A DNA stretch of 64,000 nucleotides from Nonomuraea candida (GTDB taxonomy: Bacteria > Actinomycetota > Actinomycetes > Streptosporangiales > Streptosporangiaceae). The position numbers and the translations under genes were made by a program. Where the stretch lies: assembly GCF_000725485.1 (NCBI RefSeq), contig NZ_KL647031.1, forward strand, positions 558,001 to 622,000, read 5' to 3'. The stretch's first letter is position 1. Every line of letters starts with the position of its first letter. The notes below the pieces were generated by a model that was not told the origin of the DNA, did not search any database, and worked only from the letters and a program-made list of their open reading frames with translations. Below, piece by piece: positions 9,489 through 16,961 of the stretch.

Positions 9489-11462
9489 TCAGCGGCCCGC
9501 CGCCCGCTCGCCGGCGTCGCGGGGGCGGCGGAAGATGAGGGCCAGCACGCGCAGCCCGAGGATCGCGGAGATCACCAGCAGGTTGTAGCCGATGAGGTGG
9601 ATCAGCGTCGTCGAGGGCAGCACCTCGACCCCGCCGTCGCTGCCCAGCAGGATGACCGCCATCACCCCCGCCGTGCCGCCCAGCACCGTGAGCAGCACCT
9701 GGTGCAGCAGGCCGGTGATGTAGCGGCGGTCGCGGTCGTCGGCCAGCAGCCGCACGTTCATGCCGAAGCGGCCGTGCTCGGCCGCGCTGGCGATGCGCTC
9801 GACCCGGCGGGGCAGGCGGCGCAGCATCGGCAGCAGCGCGGCCAGCTCCTGGCCGATCGACTCGCCGATGGTGTCGGGCGTGACCTGCTCGGCCAGGTAC
9901 CGCCCGGCGAACTCGCGCGCCTCGCCGATCAGGTTGAAGCCCGGCGACAGTCGGACGAGCGTGCCCTCCAGCGTGGCCAGCGCCCGGAAGACCGCGGCCA
10001 CCTCGGGCGGGATCGACAGCCCGTACACCGAGACGATCTTGAACAGGTCGGTGAAGAGCTGCACGCTGTCCATGCCCGGCGCCAGGTGCCTGGCCATGAA
10101 CTGGCCGAGCGCCCGTTCGAGCGCGGGCTCGTCGATGTCCTCGGGCCTGGGCACGACCTCCAGCAGCGCGTCGGTGACGCCGAGGGGGTCCTGCCGGTTC
10201 ATCGCGAGCAGGAAGCGCTGCAGCGCCGAGCGCACGGAGGCGTCGAGGCGGCCCACGGAGCCGAAGTCGAGCAGGCCGAGCGTGCCGTCGTCGAGCAGCA
10301 TGAGGTTGCCCGGGTGCGGGTCGGCGTGGAAGACGCCCTCCACCAGGATCTGCCTGAGCAGGCAGTCGAGCAGGTCGCGGGCCAGGCGCGGGCCCTGCGT
10401 GGCGTCGGCCGCGGTGACCGGGCGGCCCGACAGGCGCTGCATGACCAGCACGCGCTCGGAGCACATGGCGGTGATCGGGGCGGGGTAGGTGACGGTGCCG
10501 CCGGAGGAGGCGGCCACGGCGGCCATGTTGGCCGCCTCGACCCGGAAGTCCAGCTCTTCCCTGATGGCCGCGGCGAACCCCTCGGCCAGGTCCCGCAGGC
10601 CCAGCGAGCGGCCCCAGCGGGTCCTGGACTCCAGCGTGGCGGCCAGCCGCCGGACGATGTCGAGGTCTCTGGCGACCGTGGAGCCGATCCCCGGCCGCTG
10701 CACCTTGACCACCACGCTCTGCCCCGAGTGCAGGCGGGCGGCGTGCACCTGCCCGATCGAGGCGGCGGCCAGCGGCGTCCGGTCGAACGCGGCGAACGCC
10801 TCGTCCACCGGCCTGCCCAGCTCGGCGGCCAGCACCGGCTCGATCTGCTCCCACGGCGCCGGCGCCACCTGGTCCTGCAGCCGCCCCAGCTCCTCGACGA
10901 ACTCGGCGGGCAGCAGGTCGCGCCGGGTGGACAGGACCTGGCCGAGCTTGACGAACGTGACGCCGCCGTCGTCCAGCGCCTGGCGCAGCGACCTGGCCAG
11001 GCGCAGCTTGCCCGGGTGGTCCTCCAGCCGCTCGCCCCGGCCCCTCAGGTACGGGCCGAGCCCGTGCCGGATGGCGATCCGGGTGATCTGGGAGTAGCGC
11101 CTGCCCCTGGAGACGCGGCCGCGTACGGACCTGACCAGCTCCAGCGGCCCCGGCAGGGAGCCCGGCGGCACCAGCGCCTCCGCCAGCACCAGCAGCGCCA
11201 TCGGGATGAGCACCACGCACATCACGACCAGCAGCAGCAGCCCCAGCGCGGCGGCGGGGGGCGGCTGCCCGAGGTCCACGGGGCCGATCGTGGCCAGGAT
11301 CGGCTCCAGGATCGGCTGCGACAGCCCGAACGCCAGCAGCGCGGCCACGAACGTGCGCAGCACCCCGAACCGGACGTCCAGCAGGCGCTGCGCCGCGACG
11401 GCGAGCAGGATGATCATCACTAACGTGACGAGCCCGACGATCAGCGCGGTGGCGAAATCCAT
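9489..11462 (-). CDS. ABC1/AarF/UbiB family atypical kinase
   Basis: A 657-residue membrane-associated protein-kinase-like ATPase. Hydrophobic segments lie near residues 5-24 and 71-95 and two more close the C-terminus (VLLTVLGGTAGVMAVILLG and LIGYNLLVISAILGL). Family motifs are present: the KxGQ element VKLGQVLSTRRDLLP, the Ala-rich loop AAASIGQVH, VVVKVQRPG with the catalytic Lys, and HADPHPGNL followed by LLDFGS. ATG 11462 is preferred over GTG 11480 because GGCAGGA lies 9 nt upstream. The family supports quinone or lipid metabolism; the exact role here is unknown. Confidence 0.88.
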   Translation of the reverse strand: MDFATALIVGLVTLVMIILLAVAAQRLLDVRFGVLRTFVAALLAFGLSQPILEPILATIGPVDLGQPPPAAALGLLLLVVMCVVLIPMALLVLAEALVPPGSLPGPLELVRSVRGRVSRGRRYSQITRIAIRHGLGPYLRGRGERLEDHPGKLRLARSLRQALDDGGVTFVKLGQVLSTRRDLLPAEFVEELGRLQDQVAPAPWEQIEPVLAAELGRPVDEAFAAFDRTPLAAASIGQVHAARLHSGQSVVVKVQRPGIGSTVARDLDIVRRLAATLESRTRWGRSLGLRDLAEGFAAAIREELDFRVEAANMAAVAASSGGTVTYPAPITAMCSERVLVMQRLSGRPVTAADATQGPRLARDLLDCLLRQILVEGVFHADPHPGNLMLLDDGTLGLLDFGSVGRLDASVRSALQRFLLAMNRQDPLGVTDALLEVVPRPEDIDEPALERALGQFMARHLAPGMDSVQLFTDLFKIVSVYGLSIPPEVAAVFRALATLEGTLVRLSPGFNLIGEAREFAGRYLAEQVTPDTIGESIGQELAALLPMLRRLPRRVERIASAAEHGRFGMNVRLLADDRDRRYITGLLHQVLLTVLGGTAGVMAVILLGSDGGVEVLPSTTLIHLIGYNLLVISAILGLRVLALIFRRPRDAGERAAGR

Positions 11463-11539
11463 GGGCCAGCATCCTGCCACGTCCGCGCGGTCCCCCGGAC
11501 CCGGCGGTCCGGGGCGTCACCCGCGGGTGGCGCGGGGCG

Positions 11540-12469
11540 TCACTGGCGGGCGGCGGCGCGGGCGCGGCGCTCCTCGCGGCGCTCGACGAACCGGGCGGCC
11601 GTGGCGTCGGTCTTGGCCAGGAACGCCGACAGCTCCTCGCGCGCCTTCTCCCCTTCGGCGTCCAGGCCGGTCTTGTCGAAGACCGACCACTGCCGCAGCA
11701 CGGGCATGAGCACGTCGTCGAGGTGGAGGCGCAGGTCGTAGATGCCCTCGTTGGCGATGATCAGGGCCTTGCGGGCGAAGCCGTCCATGCCCTGGCCGGG
11801 CATCTGGAAGGTGGTCACCACGTCGGTCACCGCGCGCATGGTCTGGTTGGGGTCGAGCTCGAAGGCCGCCTTGAGCAGGTTGCGGTAGAAGAGCATGTGC
11901 AGGTTCTCGTCGGCCGCGATCCTGGCCAGCAGCCGCTCACAACCCTCGTCGCCCGACGCCCTGCCGGTGTTGCGGTGCGCGATGCGGGTGGCCAGCTCCT
12001 GGAAGGAGACGTACGCGAGCTGCTGGAGCATGGTGTTGTACTCGGTGGCGTAGCCCGCCTCCATGTGCGCCATGCGCGCCCGCTCCAGCGCCACCGGGTC
12101 CACGGCGCGGGTGACGGTGAGGTAGTCGCGGATGGCGGTGCCGTGGCGGTCCTCCTCGGCCGTCCACCGGTGCACCCAGGTGCCCCAGGCGCCGTCACGG
12201 CCGAAGGTCGTGGCGATCTCGTGGTGGTAGCTGGGCAGGTTGTCCTCGGTCAGGAGGTTGACGATGAGCGACACGCGCGCCGCTTCGGGGATCTTGGAGT
12301 CGCTGTCCTGCCACGCCTCGCCCCCGTAGATGCCGTCGAAGTCGCGGCCCTCGCTCCACGGGATGTACTCGTGCGGGAACCACTCCTTGGCCATCTTCTC
12401 GTGGCGGTCGAGCTCCCCGGCAACCACCGGCTCGAGCTCGTGCAGCAGCTCCGTCTGAGTCATCGCCAT
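11540..12469 (-). CDS. Acyl-ACP desaturase (DesA-like, soluble diiron)
   Basis: A 309-residue soluble desaturase that puts a double bond into acyl chains bound to acyl carrier protein. The diiron ligands are visible: Glu75 in TEDNLP, the first ExxH in AEEDRHG (Glu106, His109), Glu159 in FQEL, and the second in ADENLHM (Glu188, His191). Length and motif order match actinobacterial DesA/stearoyl-ACP desaturases. A strong AGAAGGAGAAG ribosome binding site precedes ATG 12469. It is divergent from a NUDIX gene across a short region with a perfect 12-bp palindrome, probably the operator of a fatty-acid regulator. Confidence 0.92.
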   Translation of the reverse strand: MAMTQTELLHELEPVVAGELDRHEKMAKEWFPHEYIPWSEGRDFDGIYGGEAWQDSDSKIPEAARVSLIVNLLTEDNLPSYHHEIATTFGRDGAWGTWVHRWTAEEDRHGTAIRDYLTVTRAVDPVALERARMAHMEAGYATEYNTMLQQLAYVSFQELATRIAHRNTGRASGDEGCERLLARIAADENLHMLFYRNLLKAAFELDPNQTMRAVTDVVTTFQMPGQGMDGFARKALIIANEGIYDLRLHLDDVLMPVLRQWSVFDKTGLDAEGEKAREELSAFLAKTDATAARFVERREERRARAAARQ

Positions 12470-12490
12470 AAAAGATCTTCTCCTTCTGGT

Positions 12491-12502
12491 TACGGTACCG
12501 TA
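12491..12502. promoter_or_regulatory. Perfect palindrome TACGGTACCGTA between desaturase and NUDIX genes
   Basis: A 12-bp perfect palindrome lies 22 bp upstream of the desaturase start and 45 bp upstream of the NUDIX start. It is well placed as a repressor site for the desaturase, just upstream of its ribosome binding site. Its binding protein is unknown; TetR-type regulators of desaturases are the usual candidates. Confidence 0.5.
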
Positions 12503-12546
12503 GGTTAGGCTACCCGAAGGACATAACGGTCAAATAAGGTGCACCT

Positions 12547-12987
12547 ATGCGACCTAGTGTCCGGGGAGTCCTGCTCGACCACGACGAACGGCTCATCCTC
12601 TTCCGGCGTACGGTGCCGGGCCGCGCCCGCTACTGGAGCGTTCCCGGAGGGCACGTGGAGCCCGGGGACGGCACGCTGGAGGACACCCTGCACCGGGAGC
12701 TGCGCGAGGAGCTGGGCGCGACCGTGCGCGCGGTGACGCCTCTGGTGACCGTGTCGTACCCGTGGCGGGGTGAGGTCAAGACACAGCACGTCTTCGGTTG
12801 CCGGTTGGTGTCCATGGACCCGGAGCTGCGCGACGGGCCCGAGTTCGACGACCCGTCGCGGGGACTGTACGAGGTGGAACGGGTGCCGCTGGAGCAGTCG
12901 GAGATCTTCGCCAGGAAGCTCATCCCGGAGGCCGTGGCCGGTTACCTCTCGGCCAGCATCACGGCGCTGCCCCGGCTCATCGGCTGA
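12547..12987 (+). CDS. NUDIX hydrolase
   Basis: A 146-residue NUDIX-fold pyrophosphohydrolase. The NUDIX box runs GGHVEPGDGTLEDTLHRELR then EELGA (residues 34-58). The metal-binding REx2EE is intact, but Gly42 occupies the usual first Glu position, with Asp41 beside it. The N-terminal VRGVLLDHDERLILFRR is typical of mutT-like proteins. The ATG has AAGGTG upstream; TAAGGT also lies 6 nt before it, so either a leadered or leaderless start is possible. The substrate is not predictable. Confidence 0.85.
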   Translation: MRPSVRGVLLDHDERLILFRRTVPGRARYWSVPGGHVEPGDGTLEDTLHRELREELGATVRAVTPLVTVSYPWRGEVKTQHVFGCRLVSMDPELRDGPEFDDPSRGLYEVERVPLEQSEIFARKLIPEAVAGYLSASITALPRLIG

Positions 12988-13052
12988 TCGGCGGCCGCTC
13001 GCCCGGCGCGCGGAAGTGGCCGAGGTCATACGGCAGGCGCCCGGCGCCGGGG

Positions 13053-13460
13053 TCAGGGGTCGCGGCGCAGGCGCTTGAGGTCGGCCCGGTGCTTCTTGGT
13101 GGCGATGCGGCGCTCGACGGCGCCCCGGCTGGGCTTGGTCGGGCGGCGGCGCTTGGGCGGCGGGGCGATGGCCTCGCGCAGGCGCTGTGCCAGACGGTGC
13201 GCGGCGGCCTCCCGGTTGCGCAGCTGGGAGCGGTATTCGGAGGCCGCGATCGTGATCGTGGCAGAGCCCAGGCGGTCGAGCGCGCGGGCCTTGAGCGCCG
13301 GCGGCAGCGCCGTGCTCGCGGCCACGTCGAAGGTCAGCTCCACGCGGCTGTCGGTGGTGTTGACGCCCTGCCCGCCCGGGCCTGACGAGCGGGAGAAGCG
13401 CCAGACGAGCTCGGCGTCGGGGATGACGACCGAGTCGTTGACGACCAGCGGGCCGGGCAT
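13053..13460 (-). CDS. arfB: Alternative ribosome-rescue factor ArfB (class I RF-like peptidyl-tRNA hydrolase)
   Basis: A 135-residue release-factor-like protein that frees ribosomes stalled on mRNA without a stop codon. The catalytic GGQ is at residues 29-31 (SRSSGPGGQGVNTTDSRVEL). The C-terminal tail is rich in Lys/Arg (PPKRRRPTKPSRGAVERR, ATKKHRADLKRLRRDP) and in the family enters the empty mRNA channel. It lacks codon-recognition domains, unlike RF1/RF2. ATG 13460 has AGGAG 9 nt upstream. It is a single gene, convergent with the NUDIX gene. Confidence 0.93.
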   Translation of the reverse strand: MPGPLVVNDSVVIPDAELVWRFSRSSGPGGQGVNTTDSRVELTFDVAASTALPPALKARALDRLGSATITIAASEYRSQLRNREAAAHRLAQRLREAIAPPPKRRRPTKPSRGAVERRIATKKHRADLKRLRRDP

Positions 13461-13629
13461 GTGGGGAGCTCCTGTTCGCGAACCTGCGTTCTTTGTACGA
13501 GTTGTCACCGTATCTGGCCGCCCTATGCCGCCCGCAAAGGCATTTTCCGCACGGGGCCGCCGATTGACGGCCCCGCCGCCCCCGGCGTATGTCAATAGCG
13601 CGAACAATCACGGGGTGCGGGGAGGCGCG

Positions 13630-14451
13630 GTGGCCGGCATCGTCGGCGTGCACGGGATCGGCAAGTACGACTACTACCTCCGGGCCGGCCGGTCCGCCGC
13701 CGGGGCCGAGCTGGCCATGCGCCGCAAGTGGGACCGCTACCTGCACGCGGCCCTCGGGGGCGAGGCGCGGGCGTACTTCGCCGAGATCGCCTACTTCTCC
13801 CACCTCCTGCGTGACGAGCACGGCGACGCGGACGTCCCGGAGGCGGCCGCCGTCATGGAGGCGCGGGCCGAGCAGGTGTTCGTCGCCTGGGCCCGCCAGC
13901 TCGGCCTGGGCGAGCACGTCACGGGGGCGCTCAAGTCGTTCACCGGGTGGCTGCTGGAGCGGCTGGACGGCAGGTCGGCGGCCTTCGCGAAGCTGTTCGC
14001 GCCCGAGGTGGCCGCCTACCTCACCGACCAGGCCGGACGCGAGCGGTCCCGGCAGGCCGTGGCCGGCTGCATCAGGAAGAACCGGCCCAAGGTGGTGATC
14101 GCCCACTCGCTCGGCAGCGTGGTGACGTACGAGGCGCTGTGGGCGGAACCTGACCTGGAGGTCGAGCTGCTGATCACCCTCGGCAGCCCGCTCGGCATGC
14201 GCAACGTCATCTTCGAGCACCTCCTGCCCGCCCCCGTCAACGGGCGCGGCGAGCGGCCCAAGGGGGTGCGGCGCTGGGTCAACATCGCCGACAAGGACGA
14301 CATCGCCGCCATCCCGCCGCAACTGGCCCGCAGCTTCACCGGCGTGGACGTCGAGGAGCTGGTCAACCTCGACTGGATCGACTTCCACACCGCCGGGAAA
14401 TACCTGGGCTGCCCGGCGCTGGTCCCGCATCTGCGACCATTCCTGGCATGA
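13630..14451 (+). CDS. Alpha/beta-hydrolase-like protein (lipase-type serine motif)
   Basis: A 273-residue protein beginning VAGIVGVHGIGKYDYYL, where VHGIG resembles the oxyanion strand of lipase-like hydrolases. A nucleophile-elbow-like AHSLGSVVTYEAL follows in the middle, then ITLGSPLGMRN and WVNIADKDDIAAIPP, all seen in lipase_3/PGAP1-like proteins. The elbow has Ala where GxSxG has its first Gly. No signal peptide is present. Start GTG 13630 follows GGAGG with a short spacer. The stop overlaps the next start (ATGA), so it is coupled to the HAD gene. Confidence 0.7.
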   Translation: MAGIVGVHGIGKYDYYLRAGRSAAGAELAMRRKWDRYLHAALGGEARAYFAEIAYFSHLLRDEHGDADVPEAAAVMEARAEQVFVAWARQLGLGEHVTGALKSFTGWLLERLDGRSAAFAKLFAPEVAAYLTDQAGRERSRQAVAGCIRKNRPKVVIAHSLGSVVTYEALWAEPDLEVELLITLGSPLGMRNVIFEHLLPAPVNGRGERPKGVRRWVNIADKDDIAAIPPQLARSFTGVDVEELVNLDWIDFHTAGKYLGCPALVPHLRPFLA

Positions 14452-15047
14452 CGTGGATCGTGTTCGACTACGGCGGTGTCCTGTCGCTGCCCCAGCCCGA
14501 CTCCGACGCCGAGGCCATGGCGCACGCCGTGGGCGCCGAGCCCGAGGAGTTCAAGCGGGGCTACTGGGAGCACCGGCTCGCCTTCGACCGGGGGAGCCTG
14601 ACCCCGCACGCCTACTGGTCGGCCGTCCTGGGCAGGCCCGTCACGCACACCGAGGTCGCGCGGCTGGTCGCGATGGACGTGGCGAGCTGGGCCCACCCCG
14701 ACACCGGTACGGTCGCCCTGCTCGGCGAGCTGATCGAGGCGGGCCGTGACGTGGCGCTGCTGTCCAACGCGCCCGTCTGCATCGGGGAGGGGCTGGACGA
14801 GCTGCCCTGGGTCGCCGCCATCGGGCAGCGCTTCTACAGCGGCAGGATGGGCCTGGTCAAACCCGACCGGCAGATCTACGACGAGCTGGCCAGGGCGCTG
14901 GACGCCGAACCCGCCGAGATCGTCTTCATCGACGACCGCGAGGAGAACGTCGAGGGGGCGCGGCGCGCGGGCATGACCGGCGTACGGTTCACCGACGCGG
15001 CCACCCTGCGCGCGACCCTCCCGGGCGTCCCCAGCGGCCACCCCTGA
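14448..15047 (+). CDS. HAD family hydrolase
   Basis: A 199-residue haloacid dehalogenase-like phosphatase, type I cap. Motif I is FDYGGVL (usually DxDGT/V; here a DYGG variant as in epoxide-hydrolase N-domain-like HADs), motif II is LLSNAP, motif III Lys is in GLVKPDRQIYDEL, and motif IV is IDDREENVEGARRAGM. It overlaps the upstream hydrolase-like gene by four bases, suggesting a two-gene operon. The substrate is unknown. Confidence 0.87.
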   Translation: MTWIVFDYGGVLSLPQPDSDAEAMAHAVGAEPEEFKRGYWEHRLAFDRGSLTPHAYWSAVLGRPVTHTEVARLVAMDVASWAHPDTGTVALLGELIEAGRDVALLSNAPVCIGEGLDELPWVAAIGQRFYSGRMGLVKPDRQIYDELARALDAEPAEIVFIDDREENVEGARRAGMTGVRFTDAATLRATLPGVPSGHP

Positions 15048-15053
15048 CGACGC

Positions 15054-15178
15054 GACGGCGGCCCGCACCTGCCATGACGGCCCGCACCTGCCATGACGGC
15101 CCGCACCTGCCATGACGGCGGCCCGCACCTGCCATGACGGCGGCCCGCGCCTGCCACGACGGCGGGTCCCCCTGCCAG
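15054..15178. repeat. Imperfect 19/22-bp tandem repeat before phoD
   Basis: Six units of GACGGC(GGC)CCGCACCTGCCAT, alternating between 22 bp and 19 bp by a GGC insertion (starts near 15054, 15076, 15095, 15114, 15136, 15158), decay into a seventh near 15179. The repeats fill most of the gap between the HAD gene and the phosphatase gene. There are no spacers, so it is not a CRISPR. Confidence 0.9.
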
Positions 15179-15321
15179 GACGGCGGCCCGTTCCGCCCCA
15201 TGGCGGCGGGATCGCCGCCCGGGTGGCGCGGCCCGGGCGGATGCGGGCCGACCGATGCTGTTCACCCGCCCTTGACTCCGCTGTCACGGCAGGGTCAGCG
15301 CGGGTGGACATACCTGGTGGC

Positions 15322-16884
15322 GTGGACCGCAGAGCCTTCCTGACAGCGGCGACAGCCGGCCTCCTCCTCCCGCCGCCCGCCACCCCGGCGGCGGCCGCCG
15401 TCTCGTCGTCGAGAACCCTCAGAGCCGACCCCTTCACGCTGGGCGTGGCCTCGGGCGACCCCTCCTCCGACGGCTTCGTGCTGTGGACCAGGCTCGCCGT
15501 CGACCCGCTCGGCGGCGACGGGCGCGGCGGCATGCCCGCCCGCGACGTGGACGTGGACTGGCAGGTCGCCACCGACGAGCGCTTCACCAAGGTCGTCAAG
15601 TCCGGCACCGCCACCGCCCGGGCGGGCGCCGCCCACAGCGTGCACGTCGAGCTGAAGGGGCTGGAGCCGGGCCGTGACTACTTCTACCGCTTCAGGAGCC
15701 AGGGCCGGCTCTCACCGGCCGGCCGCACCAGGACGACGCCCCAGGGGGAGACGCCGCTCACCTTCGCGGTGGCCGCCTGCGCGCACTACGAGCACGGCTA
15801 CTACACCGCCTACCGCCGCCTCGCCGAGCAGGAGCCCGACCTGGTGGTCTTTCTCGGCGACTACCTGTACGAGTACGGCCCCAGCGGCTACACCGCCCTG
15901 GCCGGCCGCGTACGCAGCCACACCCCCGGCAAGTGCCGCACGCTCGCCGACTACCGGCTGCGGCACGCCCAGTACAAGAGCGACCCCGACCTGCAAGCCG
16001 CGCACGCCGCCGCCCCGTGGCTGGTGGCCTTCGATGACCACGAGGTCGAGAACAACTGGGCCGGCCCCGTCTCCAGCACCGGCGCGGCGGGCTTCGCCCG
16101 GCGGCGGGCGGAGGCGTTCAGGGCGTACTACGAGAACATGCCGCTGCGCCGCGCCAGCCTCCAGGGCGCCGCGCTCAAGGTGAACCGGCGCATCTCCTGG
16201 GGCACGCTGGCCCGCTTCCACCTGCTCGACACCCGCCAGTTCCGCGACGACCAGGCGTGCCAGGACGGCGTGCGGGCCGGCTGCGACGACCGGCTCGCCG
16301 CCGGGCGCACGCTGCTCGGCTCCGGCCAGTGGCGCTGGCTGGAGAGCGGCCTGAACGACTCCACCACCCGCTGGAACCTGCTCGGCCAGCAGATCATGGT
16401 GGCCCACCGCGACTACAAGGTCGGGCCCGGCCGCGAGGTGAACCTGGACTCCTGGGACGGGTACGCGGCCGAGCGCACCCGGCTGCTGGAGTCCCTGGCC
16501 CGCACGTCGAACCCGGTCGTGCTGACGGGCGACGCGCACATGCACCACCTGGCCGAGCTCAAGACCGACTTCGACGACCCGGACGCGCCGGTCGTGGCCA
16601 GGGAGCTGGTGGCCTCGTCGATCGCCAGCGACGGCGACGGGTACCGGGACCGTACGTGGATCTCCGAGGCTCTCCAGGAGAATCCGCACATCTCCTACAT
16701 CGACCAGCGGCGCGGCTACCTGATGGCCCGGCTGACCCGGGACGAGCTGTCGGTCGAATTCCGCACGCTCGACTACATCTCCCGCAGGGGCGCCCGCGCC
16801 AGGACCGCGCACCGCCTGACCATCCCGGCCGAGGCCGGGGACGCGGCGGCCCGCCGCGCGGCGGCGGCGCCCCGCGCCGGCTGA
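15322..16884 (+). CDS. phoD: PhoD-like alkaline phosphatase, Tat-secreted
   Basis: A 520-residue secreted phosphodiesterase/phosphomonoesterase that releases phosphate outside the cell. The N-terminus VDRRAFLTAATAGLLLPPP is a twin-arginine signal, with cleavage likely after the Ala-rich stretch near residue 29. An N-terminal PhoD_N-type beta domain (GVASGDPSSDGFVLWTRL) is followed by the metallophosphatase core with FLGDYLYEYG, AFDDHEVENNW and TGDAHMHHL. GTG 15322 is chosen because it begins the RR motif; GTG 15304 would add six residues. Phosphate control is expected, but I find no clear PHO box upstream. Confidence 0.88.
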   Translation: MDRRAFLTAATAGLLLPPPATPAAAAVSSSRTLRADPFTLGVASGDPSSDGFVLWTRLAVDPLGGDGRGGMPARDVDVDWQVATDERFTKVVKSGTATARAGAAHSVHVELKGLEPGRDYFYRFRSQGRLSPAGRTRTTPQGETPLTFAVAACAHYEHGYYTAYRRLAEQEPDLVVFLGDYLYEYGPSGYTALAGRVRSHTPGKCRTLADYRLRHAQYKSDPDLQAAHAAAPWLVAFDDHEVENNWAGPVSSTGAAGFARRRAEAFRAYYENMPLRRASLQGAALKVNRRISWGTLARFHLLDTRQFRDDQACQDGVRAGCDDRLAAGRTLLGSGQWRWLESGLNDSTTRWNLLGQQIMVAHRDYKVGPGREVNLDSWDGYAAERTRLLESLARTSNPVVLTGDAHMHHLAELKTDFDDPDAPVVARELVASSIASDGDGYRDRTWISEALQENPHISYIDQRRGYLMARLTRDELSVEFRTLDYISRRGARARTAHRLTIPAEAGDAAARRAAAAPRAG

Positions 16885-16920
16885 ACGTCCGCTGGGAACC
16901 CGCTGAGGATCCGCTCAACC
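16880..16920 (-). promoter_or_regulatory. Array of four 11-bp direct repeats (OmpR-type operator)
   Basis: Read on the minus strand, four consecutive units share the core YYSAGCGG with an exact 11-bp period: TTGAGCGG, CTCAGCGG, CCCAGCGG and TTCAGCCG, each followed by 3 nt. On the plus strand CCGCT recurs at 16889, 16900 and 16911. An 11-bp direct-repeat period is characteristic of OmpR/PhoB-family regulators. It sits between the convergent phoD and adaptor genes, where no promoter is expected. Confidence 0.5.
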
Positions 16921-16961
16921 GTTTCCGCCCATCCGCCGGGAGCTCGGGCGTCCGGGGTTCG

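Noticed and set aside
8883..11423. 846-codon plus-strand frame opposite the UbiB-type kinase gene
   Set aside because: His/Gln/Arg-rich shadow without any domain; the minus-strand gene has all ABC1 motifs.
13075..13629. Upstream extension of the lipase-like protein by about 185 codons
   Set aside because: The extension is the antisense of arfB, and GGAGG sits just before GTG 13630.
15054..15178. Tandem repeats as a CRISPR array
   Set aside because: Units are contiguous, with no unique spacers and no cas genes nearby. The same holds for the arrays at 8750, 41006 and 47781.
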